NCBI RefSeq assembly: GCF_018613835.1
Contig: NZ_JAGGPM010000002.1
Span: forward strand, 62,001 to 126,000
Length of the DNA: 64,000 nt
Direction: 5' to 3'
Source of the DNA: Arthrobacter sp. ISL-5
Lineage (GTDB): Bacteria; Actinomycetota; Actinomycetes; Actinomycetales; Micrococcaceae
The number at the start of each line of letters is the position of its first letter. Positions within the stretch are counted from its first letter, which is position 1. Made by a program: the position numbers and the translations under genes. The notes under the pieces are model-generated. The model searched no databases, was not told the DNA's origin, and was given only the letters and a program-made list of their open reading frames with translations. Positions 1 through 9,441 of the stretch are shown here, piece after piece.

Positions 1-416
1 ACGTGACCGCTCTCATGCGCCTCACCCGCGCCGTGGTGCCGCTGATGCTGGACGCCGGCACCGGCTCCGTGGTCAACGTCGCCTCCGAGGCCGGCCTGCG
101 CGGTTCCGCCGCCGGCGCCGCCTACACCGCGTCCAAGCACGCCGTCGTCGGCCTGACCAAGAACTCGGCCGTGATGTACGGGCCGAGGGGTCTGCGCTTC
201 AACGCCGTGGCGCCCGGCCCCACCATCACCAACATCGTGGCCAACTGGGGATCCCAGCTCGCAGCCGAACGCCTCGGCCCGCTGATGCAGGCCACCGTCC
301 CCACACCCGCCACCGCAGCGCAGCTCGCCGCCTCCATCACCTTCCTGCTCAGCGACGACGGCACCAACGTCAACGGCGCCATCCTCGCCTCCGACGGCGG
401 CTGGTCCGCGCTGTAA
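1..416 (+). CDS. Short-chain dehydrogenase/reductase, 3' part only
   Basis: The gene runs in from the left edge of the window; only about the last 138 codons are present. The visible part holds the second half of a classical SDR Rossmann domain: GSVVNVASEAG (the catalytic Ser strand), then YTASKHAVVGLTK with the YxxxK catalytic pair, then FNAVAPGPT and a C-terminal FLLSDDGTNVNGAILASDGGWS, the usual end of SDRs of about 250 residues. The substrate cannot be read from this part. A strong palindrome follows 20 bp after the stop, and metH follows on the same strand from its own promoter, so this gene probably ends its own transcript. Confidence 0.85.
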   Translation, partial: VTALMRLTRAVVPLMLDAGTGSVVNVASEAGLRGSAAGAAYTASKHAVVGLTKNSAVMYGPRGLRFNAVAPGPTITNIVANWGSQLAAERLGPLMQATVPTPATAAQLAASITFLLSDDGTNVNGAILASDGGWSAL

Positions 417-436
417 AGCACCTCCATTAAACGCAA

Positions 437-467
437 GCGGACGACGGCGGGACCCGCCGTCGTCCGC
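437..467. repeat. Palindromic GACGGCGGG element, copy 1
   Basis: Perfect 15-bp arms GCGGACGACGGCGGG and CCCGCCGTCGTCCGC are separated by one base, preceded by AAACGCAA at 430-436. This is the first of twelve related copies in the window, all with the ACGCAAGCGG side to the left. There is no T-run after the stem, so it is not a textbook terminator, though it could end transcription of the upstream SDR gene. Confidence 0.85.
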
Positions 468-561
468 TCCGCCTTTGTGGAAGGCAGAACCGCACGCCAC
501 CCGCCGTCGTAGTACACGGAAACACGGCCCAATGTTTGAGCCCCGCCCGTAGTCTGTTCAT

Positions 562-3500
562 ATGCCTCGTTTTGCGCTTGATATCGACTCCGTCCCCCGC
601 CCCGTCCGTTCGCAGGAACTCCTGGACGCCGTGAACCACCGGGTCGTCATTGCCGACGGCGCGATGGGCACCATGCTGCAGGGGCGGGAGCTGTCGCTCG
701 AGGACGACTTCCTGGGGCTGGAAGGCTGCAACGAGATCCTCAACGCCACGCGTCCGGATGTCCTCGCGGATATCCATGACGCGTACTTCGCGGTGGGCAT
801 CGATGCGGTCGAAACCAACACCTTCGGTGCGAACTGGTCCAACCTCTCCGACTACGGCATCGACGACCGGATCGAAGAGCTCGCCCGGAAGGGCGCGGAA
901 ATCGCCCGCGAACGTGCTGAGGCGGCAGAAAAAACAGACGGACGGATGCGGTGGGTCCTGGGCTCGATGGGGCCGGGCACGAAGCTCCCCAGCCTCGGCC
1001 ACACCAGCTACGACTACCTCAAGCAGACCTTCGCCCTGCAGGCCGAGGGCCTCATCGACGGGGGAGCGGACGCCTTCCTCATCGAAACCAGCCAGGACCT
1101 CCTGCAGACCAAAGCCGCGGTCAACGGCTGCAAGCAGGCCATCGTGGCCCGCGGCGTCCGGCTCCCGATCTTCGTCGAAGTGACCGTCGAGACCACCGGA
1201 ACGATGCTGATGGGCTCCGAAATCGGCGCCGCGCTCACCGCCCTCGAGCCGCTCGGCGTCGACGCCATCGGCCTGAACTGTGCCTCCGGGCCGGATGAGA
1301 TGAGCGAGCACCTGCGCCACCTGTCCAAGCAGTCCTCCGTGGCGATCGCCTGCATGCCCAACGCCGGCCTGCCGGTCCTCACCGCCGACGGCGCGCACTA
1401 TCCGCTGTCGCCCACCGAACTCGCCACCGCGCACGAGCAGTTTGTGCGGGAATTCGGCCTGGGCCTCGTGGGCGGATGTTGCGGTACGACGCCGGAGCAC
1501 ATGGCCGCCGTCGTCGAGCGTCTTGCGCCCTTCCGGAGCAGCGCCGCCGTCACCAGCGGCGGGAGGGGCGCCGACGGCGCCCGCCTCCCCACCGAGCGTG
1601 AAGCAGGCATCGCTTCCCTCTACCATCATGTGAATTTCGACCAGGAGTCTGCGTACCTCGCCATTGGCGAGCGCACCAACGCGAACGGCTCGAAGGCGTT
1701 CCGCCAGGCGATGCTCGAAGAGCGTTGGGACGACTGTGTCGACATCGCCCGCGAGCAAGTCCGTGATGGCGCGCACTTGCTCGATGTGTGCATTGACTAT
1801 GTGGGGCGCGACGGCGTGGCCGACATCAAGGAGGTCGTCTCACGTTTCGCGTCGGCCTCCACGCTCCCTCTCGTCATCGACTCCACCGAACCGCACGTGC
1901 TGCAAGCCGGGCTCGAACACATCGGCGGGCGCCCGGTGATCAACTCCGTCAACTATGAGGACGGCGACGGCCCGGACAGCCGTTTCGCGCGCATCATGCC
2001 GCTCGTGAAGGAACACGGCACCGCCGTGATCGCCCTGACCATCGACGAACACGGCCAGGCACGCACCACCGAGGGCAAGGTGGCCATCGCCTCGCGCCTC
2101 GTCGACGCCCTGGTGGGCGAATGGGGGATGCGCGTCGAAGACATCATCGTCGACTGCCTGACCTTCCCCATCGCCACAGGCCAGGAAGAGACCCGCCGGG
2201 ATGCCATGGAAACGATCGAGGCCATCCGGCAGATCACCGCGAAGTACCCCGGGATCCACACCACGCTCGGCGTCTCGAATGTCTCCTTCGGCCTGAACCC
2301 GGCAGCGCGCATCGCCCTGAACTCGGTGTTCCTGCACGAGGCCGTGCAGGCGGGCCTGTCCAGCGGCATCATCGACGCGGCCAAGATCGTGCCGCTCGCT
2401 TCACTGCCGGAGGAGCAGCGCAAGGTGGCCTTGGACCTCGTCTGGGACCGCCGCGAATACGACGCCGACGGCAACATCACCTACGACCCGCTGGCCAGCA
2501 TGCTGGACCTCTTCGCCGGCGTCGACACCGCAGCGCTGAAGGACCAGCGCGCCGCGGAACTTGCGGCGCTGCCCACCGGCGAGCGCCTGGAGCGGCGCAT
2601 CATCGACGGCGAAGGCAAGGGCCTTGAAGAGGACCTCGACCTGGCGCGCGCCGAGGGCATGACCCCGCTCGGCATCATCAACGACTACCTGCTCGAGGGC
2701 ATGAAGGTTGTGGGCGAGCGCTTCGGTGCGGGCGAGATGCAGTTGCCGTTCGTGCTGCAGTCCGCCGAGGTGATGAAGACCGCGGTCGCTTTGCTCGAGC
2801 CGCACATGGAGAAATCGGATGCATCGGGCAAGGGCACCATGGTGATCGCCACCGTGCGCGGCGACGTGCACGACATCGGCAAGAACCTGGTGGACATCAT
2901 CCTCACCAACAACGGCTACAAGGTGATCAACCTCGGCATCAAGCAGCCGATCGCCGACATCATCGCCGCGGCCGAGGAGCACAACGCGGACGTGATCGGC
3001 ATGTCCGGTCTGCTCGTGAAGTCCACCGTGGTGATGAAGGAGAACCTGGCGGAGCTGCAGTCCCGCGGGCTCGCGAAGCGGTGGCCGATCATCCTGGGTG
3101 GCGCTGCCCTTACCCGCGCCTACGTGGAGCAGGACCTGGCGGGGCAGTTTGAGGGCGAGGTCCGTTACGCGAAGGACGCCTTCGAGGGCCTGGACCTCAT
3201 GGAGCCCCTGGTGCAGGTCGCCCGTGGCACTGACCCCGCAGAGGTCGGTCTGCCCGCGCTGAAGAAGCGGAAACACCAGAGGGGCGCCAAGCTCACCCTG
3301 ACCGAGCCGGAGGCAATGCCCGGGCGGTCCGACGTCGCCTCCGACAATCACGTGCCTTCGCCGCCGTTCTGGGGCACGCGCATCGTGCGCGGCGTCGCAC
3401 TCCACGACTTCGCGGCTTTCCTTGATGAGCGCGCCACCTTCATGGGGCAGTGGGGGCTCAAGCCCGGCCGCGGCGAGGACGGCGCCTCGTACGAGGAACT

Positions 3501-4212
3501 GGTGGAACGCGAGGGCCGGCCGCGCCTGCGGTACTGGATGGACCGCATCCTCGGCGAGGGAATGCTCGATGCGTCCGTCGCATACGGCTACTTCCCGGTG
3601 GTCTCCGAGGGGGAACAGGTGGTGGTGCTGCACCACGGGGAAGATCGCGACGGCGTACTCGGCACCGCGGGCCTGCTCGCCCCCGACGGCGGCTCAGGCG
3701 GTCCGATCGGCACCGAGCGGCTGCGCTTCGACTTCCCGCGCCAGCGCCGCGACCGGCACCTGTGCCTCGCCGACTTCGTGCGCTCGCGCGAATCGGGTCA
3801 GATCGACGTGCTGCCGGTGCAGCTGGTCACCGCCGGCGGCAATGTCGATGAGGTGACTGCCAAGCTCTTCGCCGGCAACCACTACCGCGACTACTACGAG
3901 CTCAATGGCCTGGTCATGCAGCTCACCGAGGCCCTCGCGGAATTCTGGCACGCACGCATCCGCTCGGAACTGGGTTTCGAGGCCGAGGAGCCTAAGGATA
4001 AGGCCGGCCTGTTCAAGCTCGACTACCGCGGTGCGCGGTTCTCGCTCGGATACCCTGCCTGCCCGGACATGGAGGACCGCCGCAAGGTAGTGGAACTGCT
4101 GCATCCCGAGCGGATGGGCGTTGTCCTGAGCGATGAGCTGATGCTGCACCCCGAACAGTCCACCGACGCGTTCGTGTTCCACCACCCGGAGGCGAAGTAC
4201 TTCAAGGTGTGA
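562..4212 (+). CDS. metH: Cobalamin-dependent methionine synthase MetH
   Basis: Transfers a methyl group from 5-methyltetrahydrofolate through cob(I)alamin to homocysteine, giving methionine. At 1216 residues it has the full four-module length. The homocysteine module begins with ADGAMGTMLQG and carries the zinc ligands Cys240 (GLNCASG) and Cys306-Cys307 (GGCCGTT). A pterin-binding module follows at about 355-640 (YLAIGERTNANGSKAF). The cobalamin module has GDVHDIGKN with the axial ligand His770. The C-terminal activation module has SLGYPACPD. No ribosome site precedes the ATG; TAGTCT ends six bases before it, which fits leaderless transcription. The 3' end overlaps the convergent transporter gene by 11 bp. 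That transporter is probably for cobalamin, which would supply this enzyme's cofactor. Confidence 0.97.
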   Translation: MPRFALDIDSVPRPVRSQELLDAVNHRVVIADGAMGTMLQGRELSLEDDFLGLEGCNEILNATRPDVLADIHDAYFAVGIDAVETNTFGANWSNLSDYGIDDRIEELARKGAEIARERAEAAEKTDGRMRWVLGSMGPGTKLPSLGHTSYDYLKQTFALQAEGLIDGGADAFLIETSQDLLQTKAAVNGCKQAIVARGVRLPIFVEVTVETTGTMLMGSEIGAALTALEPLGVDAIGLNCASGPDEMSEHLRHLSKQSSVAIACMPNAGLPVLTADGAHYPLSPTELATAHEQFVREFGLGLVGGCCGTTPEHMAAVVERLAPFRSSAAVTSGGRGADGARLPTEREAGIASLYHHVNFDQESAYLAIGERTNANGSKAFRQAMLEERWDDCVDIAREQVRDGAHLLDVCIDYVGRDGVADIKEVVSRFASASTLPLVIDSTEPHVLQAGLEHIGGRPVINSVNYEDGDGPDSRFARIMPLVKEHGTAVIALTIDEHGQARTTEGKVAIASRLVDALVGEWGMRVEDIIVDCLTFPIATGQEETRRDAMETIEAIRQITAKYPGIHTTLGVSNVSFGLNPAARIALNSVFLHEAVQAGLSSGIIDAAKIVPLASLPEEQRKVALDLVWDRREYDADGNITYDPLASMLDLFAGVDTAALKDQRAAELAALPTGERLERRIIDGEGKGLEEDLDLARAEGMTPLGIINDYLLEGMKVVGERFGAGEMQLPFVLQSAEVMKTAVALLEPHMEKSDASGKGTMVIATVRGDVHDIGKNLVDIILTNNGYKVINLGIKQPIADIIAAAEEHNADVIGMSGLLVKSTVVMKENLAELQSRGLAKRWPIILGGAALTRAYVEQDLAGQFEGEVRYAKDAFEGLDLMEPLVQVARGTDPAEVGLPALKKRKHQRGAKLTLTEPEAMPGRSDVASDNHVPSPPFWGTRIVRGVALHDFAAFLDERATFMGQWGLKPGRGEDGASYEELVEREGRPRLRYWMDRILGEGMLDASVAYGYFPVVSEGEQVVVLHHGEDRDGVLGTAGLLAPDGGSGGPIGTERLRFDFPRQRRDRHLCLADFVRSRESGQIDVLPVQLVTAGGNVDEVTAKLFAGNHYRDYYELNGLVMQLTEALAEFWHARIRSELGFEAEEPKDKAGLFKLDYRGARFSLGYPACPDMEDRRKVVELLHPERMGVVLSDELMLHPEQSTDAFVFHHPEAKYFKV

Positions 4213-7042
4213 GTTGAAGCCGGTCCCTAGCCTGGGTGGAGTGAGCCTGCCCGGCTTGCCCGCCCACGCTGGAGACCGGCTTCACCCGCCGCAGTGCGGC
4301 GAGAATGGCCCGCCCCACCACAGCGATTCCGACGATCGTGGTGACGCCACGCAAGGTGTCCCAGCCCGCCGTCGACGTCACGAGCGAGTAGAGCAGGAAG
4401 CTGCTGAGGTTGGTGCCCAGCGGCGCGCCCGGCACGTAGGAGATGCCGGTGCCGGCGCCCACCGCGAAGGGCCAGAACCACAGATTGGTCAGCAGGCCGA
4501 ACACGTAGGACGCCAGGATGCCGTAGCCGCACAGCATCCACAGTTCGGCCTTGCCCCGCACCCGCCGGGGGAGCAGGCCGGCCCCCGCGCCCACCCACGC
4601 ACAGGCGAAGATCTGGAACGGCGTCCACGGCCCGATGCCACCCCACAAGGCGCTTGAGAGGGCGATGGTGGCGGCGCCGAGGAGCATGCCGAAACGGGGC
4701 CCGAAGGCCCGGCCGGCCAGGATCAGCAGGATAAAGACTGCCTCCACGCCCCCGACACCGGTGCTCGCCACCCGCACCGCCGAACCTACGGCGGCCAGGA
4801 CACCGAGCAAGGCCACCGTGTGTGCGGAGCGGACCGAGCCGTCGAGGGACACGACGATGGCGACGGCGGCGAGCGGCGCAATGGCCAGCGCCGCATAGGG
4901 GAGGGCCGCGGCGGCATCCTCCGGAAGGGCCGCGGCCAGTAAAGGCCAACAGAATGCTGCGAGGGCCAGAAGGTTTGCTGCTGCGAGAACCGCAAGCTCG
5001 ACGCCCCGCGGCATCCGGACGCGGCGCTGTCTTGCCGCCCCCCGGGTGTCTGTTTGTTCGATGACCCGTGGCCTCGGTCCGGCACCCGCTTGCCGGGGAA
5101 GCGGGAGGGGCGGTTCCGGCGTGTTGGCCGCCACGGTTGAGGGGGCGACGCCGTCACGCATCGGGAGGATCCGGGCGCCGAGGCCGTGTGCAAAGTCGAG
5201 GTCGTGCGTGGCGATCAGGACCGCCGCGCCTGAGTCCGCTGCGGCCCGCAGCGCCGCCGAGACTGCTGTGCGCGCGGCAGGGTCGAGTCCGCGGGTCGGC
5301 TCATCGATCAGGAGCACCTGGGGGTCGTCCATGGTCTGCAGAGCGATGGCAAGGATCCTGCGCTCTCCTGCAGAGAGGTCCCGGGGATGCTCGTGTCCAA
5401 TGGGAATCCGAACGTCTCCCCGCAGGCGCGCAAGGCGTGACATCGCAGGCATTGAATCCGCAGATCGTGAGTCAGAGCGACGCCGTGCGCGCCGCTCGGC
5501 CGCGCGGAGCTCGGCTGCGACGGTATCCCTCGTGAAGAGGTCGTCCGAGGCGTCCGGGACGAGGGCGACGCGGCCGCCGTCGACCGTTCCTTCACCGACC
5601 GTGCCTTCAGTGAGTGTGCCTTCTCCGAGGGCGAGCGCCACCAGAAGGGACGACTTCCCGGCCCCGTTCGGCCCCACCAGGGCCACCACTTCACCGCGGT
5701 GCAGGGTCAGGGATGCGTCGCGCACGAGCGGCGTGCCCTTGCGGTGCACCGCGAGATTTGCCGCGGTCAGGACGGGCACTTGCTCCGCTGGCTGTGCCGG
5801 CGTTGGATGCGCAACCGTCGGGGAAGCGGATGGCGCAGCACCCGGCACCAGGGCGCCGTCGTCGATGGTCCACCACGAGTCGGCAATAGGTACGATCGGC
5901 TGCGCCCGGTGTTCCGCCACGATGACGCAGACACCGTCGTCGCGGGCGAGGGCGTTGAGCACGGCGATGACGTGTCCGCGTGCTGCGGTGTCAAGGTCGG
6001 CCAGGGGCTCATCAACCAGGAGCAGGGCCGGATGCTCCACCACGGCGGCGGCGATGGCCACGAGCGTTGCCTCACCCGCCGAGAGGGTGCTGACATTGCG
6101 ATCCAGCAGCGCCGACACACCGATCCGCTCAGCGACCTCCAGCACCCGGGCCTTGGCGGTCCCGGATGCCATGCCGCGCAGCTCAAGTGCGAGGGAGATT
6201 TCGTCCCGGACCCGGGTAGAGGCGAATGCGGCGCGGGGATTCTGCAGTACGACGCCGATGAGGCGGGCGGTATCGCGCGGCGGCGTGGTGGCACGGTCCG
6301 TTCCGGCGACGCGCACGGTGCCGGAAATTTCTCCCCCGTCAACGTGTGAGAGGATGCCGGCGATACCCCGCAGGATGGTGGACTTGCCGGAGCCCGTCGG
6401 CCCGGTAATGACCGTGATTGACCCGCTCGACGGCGTGAACCCGGCGACGCGAACCTGCGCGTCGCCGATGCGGAACTTTGCGTCCCGGACGAGAAGCGGT
6501 GGCTCGGTACCGCGGATGGGCTGATTGGCTGCGCGGCTCCCGAATCCGCGCAGCTCCAGGGCCGCGGCAACCCGGCCCGCGTGCTCAAGGGTGCGCTCGA
6601 GCACGGGCACAAGGGCGCGGGGTCCGAAGCGTTCGCCCCGCAACCGAAAGGCCAGGCGTACGGAGGTTACGGCGTCGGCGAGCGCCGGGAGCGCCGCCCA
6701 GGCCACCACAAGCATCCGGGCTATGCCCTGCATGGGGCCACGGCGGGCCAGGTGCACGAAGCCGCGGGCCACGTCCACCCAGGCATTGAGCAGCCCGAAA
6801 GCGAGGAACATCCCGGCAATCGGCAGGGCGGACAGGACCGCCTCCCACAGCCCGGGCGCGGTTACCGGACCGAGAAGGACCACATGGGCGTACGGGGCAG
6901 GCAGCGGCACCGCCGGCAGGTTGAGCAGGACCGGTCCACCAACGCCCGCCCCGTTGAAAAGGATGCGATAGATGACCCGTGCCGCGATGAAAACGACGGC
7001 GAGAGCCGCCGCTGCGCGTAACGGCGCGGGCCGAAAGGTCAT
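4202..7042 (-). CDS. Fused ECF transporter (EcfT-EcfA-EcfA'-EcfS), probably cobalamin
   Basis: One 946-residue protein appears to hold all parts of an energy-coupling-factor importer. Residues 1-170 are a hydrophobic EcfT-like part ending in the coupling motif ALELRGFG. Residues about 182-400 form a first ATPase with Walker A GPTGSGKST (214-222), an LSAGE signature and LLLVDEP. A second ATPase follows with GPNGAGKSS, LSAGER and LLIDEPT. The C-terminal 230 residues are a membrane segment with the look of an S component. The start is chosen at the ATG overlapping the upstream lipoprotein stop (ATGA). No substrate motif is certain; the metH neighbour and accessory lipoprotein favour vitamin B12, with other vitamins or cobalt as alternatives. 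Confidence 0.85.
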   Translation of the reverse strand: MTFRPAPLRAAAALAVVFIAARVIYRILFNGAGVGGPVLLNLPAVPLPAPYAHVVLLGPVTAPGLWEAVLSALPIAGMFLAFGLLNAWVDVARGFVHLARRGPMQGIARMLVVAWAALPALADAVTSVRLAFRLRGERFGPRALVPVLERTLEHAGRVAAALELRGFGSRAANQPIRGTEPPLLVRDAKFRIGDAQVRVAGFTPSSGSITVITGPTGSGKSTILRGIAGILSHVDGGEISGTVRVAGTDRATTPPRDTARLIGVVLQNPRAAFASTRVRDEISLALELRGMASGTAKARVLEVAERIGVSALLDRNVSTLSAGEATLVAIAAAVVEHPALLLVDEPLADLDTAARGHVIAVLNALARDDGVCVIVAEHRAQPIVPIADSWWTIDDGALVPGAAPSASPTVAHPTPAQPAEQVPVLTAANLAVHRKGTPLVRDASLTLHRGEVVALVGPNGAGKSSLLVALALGEGTLTEGTVGEGTVDGGRVALVPDASDDLFTRDTVAAELRAAERRARRRSDSRSADSMPAMSRLARLRGDVRIPIGHEHPRDLSAGERRILAIALQTMDDPQVLLIDEPTRGLDPAARTAVSAALRAAADSGAAVLIATHDLDFAHGLGARILPMRDGVAPSTVAANTPEPPLPLPRQAGAGPRPRVIEQTDTRGAARQRRVRMPRGVELAVLAAANLLALAAFCWPLLAAALPEDAAAALPYAALAIAPLAAVAIVVSLDGSVRSAHTVALLGVLAAVGSAVRVASTGVGGVEAVFILLILAGRAFGPRFGMLLGAATIALSSALWGGIGPWTPFQIFACAWVGAGAGLLPRRVRGKAELWMLCGYGILASYVFGLLTNLWFWPFAVGAGTGISYVPGAPLGTNLSSFLLYSLVTSTAGWDTLRGVTTIVGIAVVGRAILAALRRVKPVSSVGGQAGQAHSTQARDRLQLTP

Positions 7043-7596
7043 GCCGCAGGGGTGGCCGGTGCGCCGTCGACAGTGTAGAGCAGCTCGAGGCTCTCTCCCG
7101 GGCCCACCTTCAGGGTGGCGAGGCCTTCCTGCGCGTATCCCCATTCACCGGAGGCCGGCTTAACCCAGAGCGCCCAGTAGGCGAAGGCGGCGGGCATCTT
7201 GCTGCATTCTTCCCGGTACGTGCCGCCCTTGTGGGCGATGTCGAGGTCTGCGGCGGGCACACCGTTCACACGGCACACCAGTTCCTTGGGATATTCGGCA
7301 GTGCCCTCGGTTTTCACCTTTGCCTCGTCGAGCACCTTGGAAGCGAGCGTCGGCGCGTCCACGGGCACGCAAACCGACGTGTCAGCGACCGCCTGCTTCA
7401 GGGAGCCCGAATCGACGATGACCTTCACACCGGCGCAGGTCCCGGAGGCTGCGCTGGATGAAGCCGTTGCCGTGGACACCGGTGCAGAGGTGGTCGGCTG
7501 GGTGGCGGCCGGGGTGGAACAGGCGGCGAGGGTAAACAGGAGACCTGCGGCGGCGAGGGAGCTCGCGGCGGCGGTGCGGATCTTAGTCAAAGTCAC
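7039..7596 (-). CDS. Small lipoprotein coupled to the ECF transporter
   Basis: This 185-residue protein has a lipoprotein signal: basic start, hydrophobic stretch and lipobox FTLAAC with the lipidated Cys at about residue 26, followed by a Thr/Ser/Ala-rich linker. The folded part (about 52-185) has two cysteine-containing stretches and a C-terminal WALWVKPASGEWGYAQEG...VGPGESLELLY segment. That segment recalls DUF4430/transcobalamin-C-like domains found beside ECF transporters; this family call is tentative. Its stop overlaps the transporter ATG, so the two are co-translated, and an extracellular substrate-capturing role is inferred. GTG start; TACCCT lies six bases upstream of it and no ribosome site is visible, so it may be leaderless. 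Confidence 0.75.
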   Translation of the reverse strand: MTLTKIRTAAASSLAAAGLLFTLAACSTPAATQPTTSAPVSTATASSSAASGTCAGVKVIVDSGSLKQAVADTSVCVPVDAPTLASKVLDEAKVKTEGTAEYPKELVCRVNGVPAADLDIAHKGGTYREECSKMPAAFAYWALWVKPASGEWGYAQEGLATLKVGPGESLELLYTVDGAPATPAA

Positions 7597-7645
7597 GTGT
7601 CAAGGGTAGGGCGTGCTTGTCCGGATCCGGATGCCTTCGCGTTGT

Positions 7646-7660
7646 GTGACGTTAGGTCAC
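7646..7660. promoter_or_regulatory. Palindrome upstream of the transporter operon
   Basis: GTGAC-GTTAG-GTCAC is a perfect 5-bp inverted repeat with a 5-bp centre, about 50 bp upstream of the lipoprotein start. It could be an operator for the lipoprotein/ECF operon. The intergenic space is only 144 bp and shows no B12-box, so a cobalamin riboswitch does not fit here. Confidence 0.35.
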
Positions 7661-7690
7661 TCATATGCACGGGGGCCACTGACGCAAAAG

Positions 7691-7729
7691 GGCCGACGAC
7701 GGCGCTCAGGTGAGTGCCGCCGTCGACCC
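7691..7729. repeat. Palindromic GACGGCGGG element, copy 2 (divergent)
   Basis: GGCCGACGACGGCGCTCA and TGAGTGCCGCCGTCGACC form an imperfect hairpin, preceded by GACGCAAAAG. It keeps the ACGCAA-plus-GACGACGGC core and the same left-to-right polarity as the other copies. It lies just after the stop codon of the permease gene, which is read from the other strand. Confidence 0.65.
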
Positions 7730-7740
7730 TTCCGGGGGCG

Positions 7741-9348
7741 TTACGAAGCTTCCGACGCGGCCATCTTGACTGCGAGTCCGTCCTCCGGGGCTTCGTACTG
7801 CGCGGCGCCCGACGACGGATGTGCTGCGACTGCCGCGGCGTGCTCGGCCAGCACCCCGGTCTGGTGGCGGATCTTCAGGCGGTAGAGCAGGGTCCCGCCA
7901 ATGATCACGGCGGCCACGAAGATCACCCCGCCCCACTGCAGGTACCACTCGAACGGCGGCACGGAGTTGTAGATCTCAGGCCGGGGCCAGACCAGATTCA
8001 CCGTCATGGCCCCGCCCCAGAGGACCGCGAGGATGTTCACCGGCAGTCCCCATTTGCCTGTTGTGAACCCGGCTTCGGACTGCTCATCCCGCAGCGGCCA
8101 CTGCTTCAGCAGCCGCTTCCGCAGCAGGGGAACCGTGACCAGGAGATAGGACAGGTAGATCAGGACGATGCTGATGCTGGACAGGATGGTGAAGATAGCC
8201 GGCTGCATGACGTTGACCAGCAGCGGGATGACGGCCATGACCCCGATCACGATCGCCGCGACCTTGGGGGTCCTGCGGACCGGATCCACCTTGCTGAGCT
8301 GCCTGCTGAACGGCAGGTTGTTGTCCCGGGCCATGGCAAACATCATGCGGATGGCAGCGGCGTGGACGGCCAGGGTGCAGACCACCACGGCAACCACGAT
8401 GCATGCCAGGAACGCCTTGCCGAACGGACCGCCCAGCACGGAGAGCACGATGTACTGCAGGCCGCCGTCGGCAGCCCCCACCTGCGGGTCGGTCAGGTCC
8501 GGTGCGGCCAGGATGCCGAAGAGCAGGATCAGCCCGCCCAGCAGGAACGAGGCAGTGACGGCGCGTAGGATTGCCTTGGGCGCGGTGCGCTTGGGGTCCT
8601 TCGTTTCCTCGCCAAGGGAGCTGGCGGTATCGAAGCCGTACATGACGTAGCCCGAAGCCATGGCGCCGATGAGGAAGACGCCGAAGAAGCCGAGGTCGTG
8701 ACCCTCGCCGAAACCGTTGGTTTCGAAAAAGACCTCCGGGCCCCGCACAACATGCCAGCCCAGCGCGAGGATCAGCAGGACGGCCGCGATCAGCTCCACG
8801 AAGACGCCGATGCTGTTGATCCTGGTCATCAGCTTCACGCCGAATGCATTGATGAGTGTGGAGATGGTGATCATGATGGTGGCCAGCACCACGCCATTCA
8901 TGGCGAAGTCGTAGGGGCCGGTGCCGTCACCGACGAACTGGAAGCCGGACCAGAGCTGCGGCAGGGTGAGCTGCAGGGCCAGGGCCACGGATCCGAGCGC
9001 CATGATGGAGGAGAGCAGGAGCAGCCAGCCCGCCAGCCAGGACGAGGTCCCCGACGCGAGCCGCTTGGCCCAGTTGTAGACCGATCCCGCCACGGGGTAG
9101 CGGCCGGCCAGCTCGGCAAAGCACAGCGCCACCATCAGTTGGCCGACGAACACGATGGGCCAGGACCAGGCGTACGCCGGGCCGGCCATGGAAAAACCGA
9201 AGTAAAACAGTTGAAAGACACCGGTAAGGATGGAGATGTAACTGACGCCTGCGGCGAAGCTGGCAAACTTGCCGATGCTCCGGTCCAGGGTCTGGGTGTA
9301 GCCAAATTCGTCCATGCCGCTTGAATCAATACTCTTGCTGGGTTCCAT
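7741..9348 (-). CDS. APC-superfamily permease of the choline/betaine operon
   Basis: A 535-residue integral membrane protein with about 12 hydrophobic segments. The amino acid/polyamine/organocation pattern is visible in SYISILTGVFQLFYFG near residue 40, then ALCFAELAGRYPVAGSVYNWAK, and a later YGFDTASSLGEETKDPKRTAPKA loop. It is the last gene of the betB-betA run, 93 bp after betA, with its own ribosome site (AGGAG about 10 bases before ATG). Import of choline, betaine or a related amine is inferred from its place in the operon; an amino acid substrate cannot be excluded. It is not a BCCT (BetT) or ABC-type choline carrier. Confidence 0.85.
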   Translation of the reverse strand: MEPSKSIDSSGMDEFGYTQTLDRSIGKFASFAAGVSYISILTGVFQLFYFGFSMAGPAYAWSWPIVFVGQLMVALCFAELAGRYPVAGSVYNWAKRLASGTSSWLAGWLLLLSSIMALGSVALALQLTLPQLWSGFQFVGDGTGPYDFAMNGVVLATIMITISTLINAFGVKLMTRINSIGVFVELIAAVLLILALGWHVVRGPEVFFETNGFGEGHDLGFFGVFLIGAMASGYVMYGFDTASSLGEETKDPKRTAPKAILRAVTASFLLGGLILLFGILAAPDLTDPQVGAADGGLQYIVLSVLGGPFGKAFLACIVVAVVVCTLAVHAAAIRMMFAMARDNNLPFSRQLSKVDPVRRTPKVAAIVIGVMAVIPLLVNVMQPAIFTILSSISIVLIYLSYLLVTVPLLRKRLLKQWPLRDEQSEAGFTTGKWGLPVNILAVLWGGAMTVNLVWPRPEIYNSVPPFEWYLQWGGVIFVAAVIIGGTLLYRLKIRHQTGVLAEHAAAVAAHPSSGAAQYEAPEDGLAVKMAASEAS

Positions 9349-9441
9349 AATGTGTGAACTCCTAAGTCAGAAAAGTACGACGATGCAACCCGCAGCCGCC
9401 ATTGGATGCGGGTGAAATCAATAGCCTCCGGAACTTGCCTC

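Noticed and set aside
2401..3636. Long minus-strand frame inside metH
   Set aside because: It lies wholly within MetH, whose cobalamin and activation motifs are on the plus strand; the antisense translation is His/Val/Leu-rich without motifs.
7597..7740. Cobalamin riboswitch upstream of the ECF operon
   Set aside because: The gap is too short and partly filled by a palindromic repeat; no B12-box is visible.
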